From positions 1-13,322 of the forward strand of contig NWUY0300108745.1 in assembly GCA_004151065.3 (NCBI GenBank): DNA of 13,322 nt, in the 5' to 3' direction. The notes beneath the pieces are model-generated. The model was not told where the DNA came from and did not search any database. It was given only the letters and a program-made list of their open reading frames with translations. Below, in pieces: positions 8,461 to 13,322 of this stretch. This DNA is from Larix sibirica (Eukaryota > Streptophyta > Pinopsida > Pinales > Pinaceae). A program made the translations under genes and the position numbers. Positions within the stretch are counted from its first letter, which is position 1, and every line of letters starts with the position of its first letter.

Positions 8461-9133
8461 TCAACACCTTTGAATCCATTGAAGGTATCTAGAGACAAAA
8501 CTCCCTAAGGTTAAGCTTGAAAACCCATAATTGATATTCTTCATATTCTTTACGGTTATGAATGATAATTTGCTGGGTACCTTTATGACAATTGAAACCC
8601 CTAATAAAATAACATCACCATTTATGGAAAATTGTTGAATCTTGACATAAAAATAAAGATAATGATATCCATCCACAAGAATGATAAACATAAATGAAAA
8701 TGATGGGAAGTAACATACAATAATATACGTCTCCAAAACAAGGTTTCCTACAAAACCATCTCTATAGAAATTTACCAATATATCTTGAGGAAAGCCAAGA
8801 CACCTCATATTGAAGTTGATTCAAAATAATCATCCAACTCCCCGAGAACTTTTGATTTTCCTAGTTGTTTCCCACCTAAGGACATAAGGCATAAATAGTT
8901 TGTAATTGGGGGAGAGATGTTCAAGATTATTATGTATCTCTACGATGAATATGACATGATATGATCTTTGGAATTTTTTTGAACCATCCATGGTGAAAGA
9001 AAAAGTAGTTTGTAGCTGGGGAATGTTCAAGATTCTTATGTATCTCTATGAAAAATATGGCATGATATGAGTCTTGTAAATTTTCTAAAGCATCCATGGT
9101 AAAAACTAAATCATGTCGTTGTAATTCGAACAT
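8461..9133 (-). pseudogene. Unrecognised protein remnant with a duplicated segment
   Basis: From 9030 down to 8461 a single minus-strand frame can be read for about 190 codons, with only two TGA stops near 8820-8832 (one of them probably an old TGG). Blocks include FTMDGSKKFQRSYHVIF, RGVG, MRCLGFPQDILVNFYRDGF and a hydrophobic, aromatic-rich stretch (YFPSFSFMFIILVDGYHYLY). Just upstream, 8930-9133 encodes a second version, FTMDALENLQDSYHAIFF, in another frame. The consistent frame and the protein-level similarity between the two versions suggest a former gene. I do not recognise the family. It may belong to a host gene or to a retroelement. Confidence 0.45.
8898..9107. repeat. Direct tandem duplication, about 108-bp unit, two copies
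   Basis: Copy one begins AGTTTGTAATTGGGG at 8898 and copy two begins AGTTTGTAGCTGGGG near 9007. Both then share ATGTTCAAGATT, TATGTATCTCTA, ATATG-CATGATATGA and CATCCATGGT, with about 15-20% differences and small indels. The unit length is not a clean codon multiple in its present state, which explains why the two encoded versions fall in different frames. Confidence 0.85.
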
Positions 9134-9911
9134 GCCACATAAATAACTACCTTGGGGCTTCTCCCAAAACCTATGACTTAATTTTATTTACCTAGTTTAC
9201 TAGTTTACTGTGTTGGGAAAAAATCCAAGCTTAGCAATTTCATATCACAAACCATTTATTATTCTTTCGTGCCTTCATCACTTGTGTCTTTTTATCTTTT
9301 AAGTTAATTAATTATGATAATTATATCATTTATGATTGGATTTCAATTGATAAAAAATAAGGTCAACGTCATAGTCAACTTATAGAAAGGCCTTATTAGC
9401 TGGACATAACATGGAGGATTGTAAGTATATCACTATAAAGTTCCCTCAAGAAGTGGCAATAGAAATAAAGGATAGGACACCATATAGAAGTGTTATGGAA
9501 ATCATAATGTATTTGAGATGCTGCTAAATAATAATTCTAGTGAGAGAAGTAGTCAATGATGGACAAATCGTAGGAGTCAGGTTGAATCTTTATGTATTAA
9601 TAGGTTTTCAAGATCTTAAATGGAAATATATTAAATATGATTGGAGAAAGTGTATCATCAAAATATACGTCGGGGTATGATTAGATTGGAAGTATAAATG
9701 ATATGCAATGATTTTTTAAACTATACTTTCCAATTTGTAATTGGAGTGATATGTTTGACAAGTGGAATTAGATATTGCAATAGATATTTCCTCTATATGA
9801 AGGTTCACTAAATAATTCTTAATCAAAGAAAGTTTTAGGAGAAATATTGAGATTATAAAGTTTGATGAAATCATGACATTAATAAAAAGTTAATATTATT
9901 GGATAACTCCA
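9134..9911. other. No gene seen; AT-rich
   Basis: Both strands were read in all frames and show only short, stop-rich pieces. From 9290 onward the sequence becomes markedly AT-rich, with runs such as TTAATTAATTATGATAATTAT. No LTR, terminal inverted repeat or RNA gene was recognised. Confidence 0.5.
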
Positions 9912-10016
9912 AATTTGAGAAAATTTAAAAGTAGTAAAAAATAATTATGAAGGTGCAAAACTTTAATTTGAGAAAATTTAAAAGTATAAAAAATAATTAT
10001 GAATGTGCAAAACTTT
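9912..10016. repeat. Direct tandem duplication, 53-bp unit, two copies
   Basis: AATTTGAGAAAATTTAAAAG begins at 9912 and again at 9965. The second copy is one base shorter (GTATAAAAAA against GTAGTAAAAAA) and carries one further substitution in the GAAGG/GAATG region. The near identity suggests a recent slippage or unequal-exchange event compared with the much more worn repeats elsewhere in the window. Confidence 0.93.
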
Positions 10017-10141
10017 AATTATAATACTCAAGTATGTATATGTTTATTATGGAGATAAATATATATCATTAAAATTCAAAAAATATATAATAGTATAACT
10101 AGTAATGTTTAAGAGACTTAGGGGTGACAGGTGCCTGAGGT

Positions 10142-10184
10142 GGGTTATATGGTGGGGGAAGGGGGTGGGCGGTTATATATAACC
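10142..10184 (+). promoter_or_regulatory. G-run cluster next to a perfect TATA-containing palindrome
   Basis: Four G runs (GGG at 10142, GGGGG at 10154 and 10161, GGG at 10167) with loops of 9, 2 and 1 bases could form a G-quadruplex on the plus strand. They are followed at once by GGTTATATATAACC (10171-10184), a perfect 14-bp palindrome with a TATATA core. The location, about 130 bases upstream of the readable start of P2, would suit a core promoter. A TATA element and its spacing are all that support this, and the region may equally be an element end. Confidence 0.35.
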
Positions 10185-10316
10185 TTGATAGAAAACAAGA
10201 AATAACCTATGCTCAAGGATTAAGGGAGAATGAATAACCGAGTAGAATTCTGACCCTACACCAAGGTATGCTTATATACATAATATGAAAGTAAGAAGTG
10301 CTCTCGTCTTTGATGA

Positions 10317-11386
10317 TTGATTAATTTTCGGAGGACAAATGATAAAAGTAGGATTGGGTTATTCCTCTCCCATCATTGGGTCCATAAAAAAAGAACAAAG
10401 GGGCTTGTTTCTTACTTTGATGGTATCACATTTAACCACATCGTCTGAGCCTGTAATTCCCACATGGATTTAAAGAAAAATGTAGCAACTATATTTGTGA
10501 AGAGATTTTGATTAAAAATTGGGGTAATCACGTCATTAGTTTAATCTCATGAAATTAGACATTAGAGTTGGCATGCATGAGAATTTGAGTGGCAATTTTT
10601 TAATGGTGAGGACCGAAGAGAACTTTGAGGCTCCTTCCTCCCATACCCCTCACGTACATGTAATGCAAACTTTGAAGGAGGAACATTGAATTCAAAATGA
10701 TGGAGCTAATGCAGGTGGGATAATACACTTCACTAGGGTGGTGGCTTTCATTGCTACTTTGGTTGACAATCGACTTGGTTATGTTACAGGTGGTCTAATA
10801 ATTTGCTCTCATTGGCTTTGGGGGTATATAGGGGATTGCAACACTTTTCGACTTAAATATATTATTCTACTAACTAAGCCTATTCCTAATGACTGGTTCG
10901 ATGAAATTGAATTTCATTCTAGTTCTCTCTAGGTACTAGTACAACAATTGACACAAAGTAGATATTTGGACGCCATCTTTCATTCCTCTTCTTGGTATAC
11001 AATTACCATGGTAGAACATGAACACATGGGAAAATGTGTGTACTATGAGTGTGAGGAGGTCAACAAAAAACAATCATGTGTTAGAGCAAGAAACTAGACA
11101 CACTCTAAGTAACAATTTCACACTTGATTGGAAGTCTAGGGAATCATATGATGCCCAAATGACTAGGAATACAAGCATATAGAGGGTAATGGAAGCCAAC
11201 AATTTTTTTAAAGAAAAGTTGGATGTTGAACTTGATATTCATTACAATATAATATGGGGTTTTGCTCCAAATGAAAAAACCATGGTGAACAGATCCCCTA
11301 TCTCTATCGGTTCATCCTTGGAAGAATGCAAGGAAGATACCACAATCCAGCAGGTTCCCAGGGAGGAAGATGAAGCAACTAGTTAG
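10317..11386 (+). pseudogene. P2: unrecognised degraded protein-coding sequence
   Basis: Roughly 350 codons of coherent protein text run through three frames. Frame 3 (10317-10508) gives KGLVSYFDGITFNHIV and DLKKNVATIFVKRF, with a TGA at 10446. Frame 1 (about 10549-11094) gives MHENLSGNFLMVRTEENFEA, FTRVVAFIATLVDNRLGYV, SHWLWGYIGDC and TMVEHEHMGKC, with stops at 10687 and 10930. Frame 2 (11096-11386) gives NFTLDWKSRESYDAQM and KEKLDVELDIHYNIIWGFAP, with a stop at 11180, and ends on an acidic REEDEATS before TAG. Long open pieces meeting end to end make a former gene likely. I do not recognise the family. The acidic tail and lack of membrane segments suggest a soluble protein. It may be a mobile-element accessory ORF or a decayed host gene. 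Confidence 0.55.
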
Positions 11387-12240
11387 TCAAAGCTTGACAA
11401 TAGGAGAAGAATGATGAATAAATGTAGGAAGTTGATAGTGAGCATGGTTTCATGTAACTTGACTTGGTCTTTATTATGTTTTTCTATGGAGTATTTCTAG
11501 GAGGACAATTCGTAAGAATATATAGTTGCAAATAATTTAGTTTTACAATAGTTAGAATTGAGAACACTTATAATGCAGTGTTCAGGATAAAGTTGACAAT
11601 TTTGAGCATATTTTTGAAATATGTGTCACTTTGATACTATATTTTGTTCATTTTAACCACAAACTTTTAGATATTAATGATAATTTTGCTTGTTCATGTT
11701 CAATTTTTTTTTGAAGATTCTGTATGTCAAAGTTCTGAATATAATTGAGGCAAAATATTGGTCCTTAGATGGCTATCAAAAGAAAAGATCTAAAAGAAAT
11801 AAAACATATACACAAATATTATATAAATTCACCAATACTTGGTTATATAAATAGTTAGATTTTTATAGTGATCTTGGGCAATTGTTAACTATCTTAGTTC
11901 TATGCACATGCATAAAATTCAAAAGGGTGTAGACAAAGATGGACGCACAAGCTTGAAATCAAATCATTCAAGGTGTTGTTTGTGAAAAATACTATTTGTG
12001 TTCATAATATTTCCCCAAACTCCACAATAATGCTTTCCTTTGACCCTACCCATCAACAATAATAAGAGGTTGCTAAGGGTACTGCCCCTTAACCTTAGTT
12101 GGTGTTCCCACTACATAGGGCACCTAAATGATGAGGTGCAAATATTGACATACATAAGTAAGAACACTAAAGTGGCCAGTTTGAATATCGATGCTTAGAT
12201 CATAAAAGAAAATAAAATGTGTATAAAAAGCTCCCAACAT
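11387..12240. other. No gene seen
   Basis: After the P2 stop at 11384-11386 both strands show only short, stop-rich frames and moderate AT content. No repeat or RNA gene was recognised before the minisatellite begins at about 12241. Confidence 0.5.
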
Positions 12241-12895
12241 TGTCACTTTTTGTTGGCAATGTTGAATGGAAGATGCCAAAACCCTATATTTCATCATTGC
12301 CACTTTTTTGACCAAGTTAATTCATGGAAGCTACCAAGAACACCATATTTCATAATTGTCACTTTTATTGACAAAGTTGAATGGAAGTTGCCAAGAACCT
12401 CATATTTTGTCATTGACATTTTTGTTGACGAATATGAATGGAAGTTGCCAAGAACCCCACATTTTCACATTACCACTTTTGTTGATGAAATTGAATGGAA
12501 GTTGCCAAAAACCCCATATTTTATTAATATCTGTTTTGTCAAGAAAGTTAATGGAAGTTGCAAAGAACCCCACATTTCATTTCACATATTTTATTAATGT
12601 CATTTTTGTTAAGAAAGTTAATGGAAGTTGTAGAGAACCCCACATTTCATGTCAAATAGAGTACATTGATGTTCAAACACATTTATTAAAGAAATTTTAT
12701 TTGTAGAGCATAAGATTCCTTAAAATTAATGGAAGTTACAAAGAACCCCACATTTCATTTCACATATTTTATTAATGTCATTTTTGTTAAGAAAGTTAGT
12801 GGAAGTTGCAAAAAACTCCACATTTCATGTCAAATAGAGTACATTAATGTTCGAACACATTTATTAAAGAAATTTTATTTGTAGAGCAGAAGATT
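12241..12895. repeat. 57-bp minisatellite, about 9 units, with higher-order structure
   Basis: A TGGAAGTTGCCAAGAACCCC-like box recurs with its GGAAG at 12268, 12326, 12383, 12440, 12497, 12553, 12623, 12731 and 12801. The first spacings are 58, 57, 57, 57 and 56, then 70, 108 and 70. Each unit also carries CATATTTCAT and TGTCATTTTTGTTGA text. Because 57 is 19 codons, the plus strand stays open over 12217-12597 with a 19-residue repeat (WKLPRTPYF core); I regard this as a by-product of the period. From about 12548 the array changes into longer units. Confidence 0.93.
12548..12895. repeat. 178-bp higher-order duplication, two copies
   Basis: The block beginning TTAATGGAAG at 12548 is repeated from 12726 with few changes. 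Each copy contains two minisatellite boxes 70 bp apart, plus a tail (GTCAAATAGAGTACATT, then TTTATTAAAGAAATTTTATT, then TGTAGAGCA) that is not part of the 57-bp unit. So a compound unit was duplicated after the extra sequence joined the array. Confidence 0.9.
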
Positions 12896-13322
12896 ATTTA
12901 ATTCTTGGGTTCGAGATGAAATCAATTATATTATATTTATAATTTTTTATTAATTTAATCGTTTGAAATTTTATATTTTGAAAGTTTTTTATTATTATCT
13001 ATTTTATATGTTTTCTTAATATATGGTGATGAAAAAGTAACCATTAATATTGTTGTCATATAATTTCATATGTTTAATATTTTCTTGTAGAAAAAGTAAT
13101 AAACTATAAGAGAAAGCAATAATAAAAGAATGAGAAAGTATCAAACATATATATAGTTATAGTTCAATGTTTTCCCTATGAGATATCATAAGGGGAAGAG
13201 AAAGCGTTAATCACTTTAATGTGTGTGCGCTCATTTGCAAAAACGAAGTTGAAACTTCATTTCTTTTATTATGAATAATTTGATTATTTTTATAAATAAA
13301 ATTATTTTAATTAATTTTTAAT
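12896..13322. other. No gene seen; AT-rich end of window
   Basis: The sequence is very AT-rich, with TTATATTTATAATTTTTTATT-type runs and no reading frame of note. No terminal repeat or RNA gene was recognised before the window ends. Confidence 0.5.

Noticed and set aside
12217-12597. 126-codon open plus-strand frame with a 19-residue repeat
   Set aside because: The frame stays open because the DNA repeat period is 57 bp, a multiple of three. An overlapping second frame (12356-12706) is open for the same reason, and no start context or conserved domain is present.
12241-12895. CRISPR-like appearance of spaced repeats
   Set aside because: Units are contiguous and diverged, with no unique spacers and no cas genes. 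The setting is a plant nuclear genome, so this is a minisatellite.

Overview
The window looks like nuclear DNA of a seed plant with a large, repeat-filled genome. A gymnosperm is my best guess, but that rests on overall character rather than on a diagnostic gene. It is AT-rich. I found no intact gene, rRNA, tRNA, CRISPR array or bacterial-type operon. Everything protein-like is decayed: frames are broken by stops and shifts, and only short open stretches remain.

Layout. (1) About 1-2485, minus strand: the 3' part of a plant L1-type LINE. From right to left it holds a Ser/Pro-rich hinge, an AP-type endonuclease (about 1860-1190), a linker, and the start of the reverse transcriptase (about 510-1), which runs off the window. 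(2) About 2882-4651, plus strand: a roughly 590-codon pseudogene (here 'P1') with an N-terminal globular domain, a short repeat and a C-terminal coiled coil. It resembles a family I recall as many-copy and uncharacterised in plants. (3) About 5600-6600, minus strand: a second LINE segment, this time ORF1 with the DUF4283-like domain and a CCHC knuckle whose second and fourth metal ligands are now Tyr. (4) 6763-7325: almost five tandem units of about 120 bp, on the upstream side of that LINE ORF1. (5) About 8461-9133, minus strand: remnants of an unrecognised protein, with a local duplication of about 108 bp. (6) About 9134-10190: AT-rich DNA with a 53-bp direct duplication, then a G-run cluster beside a perfect 14-bp palindrome. 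(7) About 10317-11386, plus strand: a second unrecognised pseudogene ('P2'), readable over roughly 350 codons in three successive frames. (8) 12241-12895: a 57-bp minisatellite that changes into a 178-bp higher-order duplication, followed by AT-rich DNA to the end.

How the parts relate. Both LINE segments lie on the same strand, with P1 in the opposite orientation between them. Either a P1-bearing element of about 3.1 kb inserted into one LINE, or two LINE copies flank P1; a possible sequence overlap between the two hinge segments favours the second. Several lost catalytic or metal-binding residues and many stops fit G-to-A or C-to-T transitions, as expected for long-silenced, methylated repeats. 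No active system is apparent. The most novel-looking items are P1, P2 and the possible 5'UTR monomer array.
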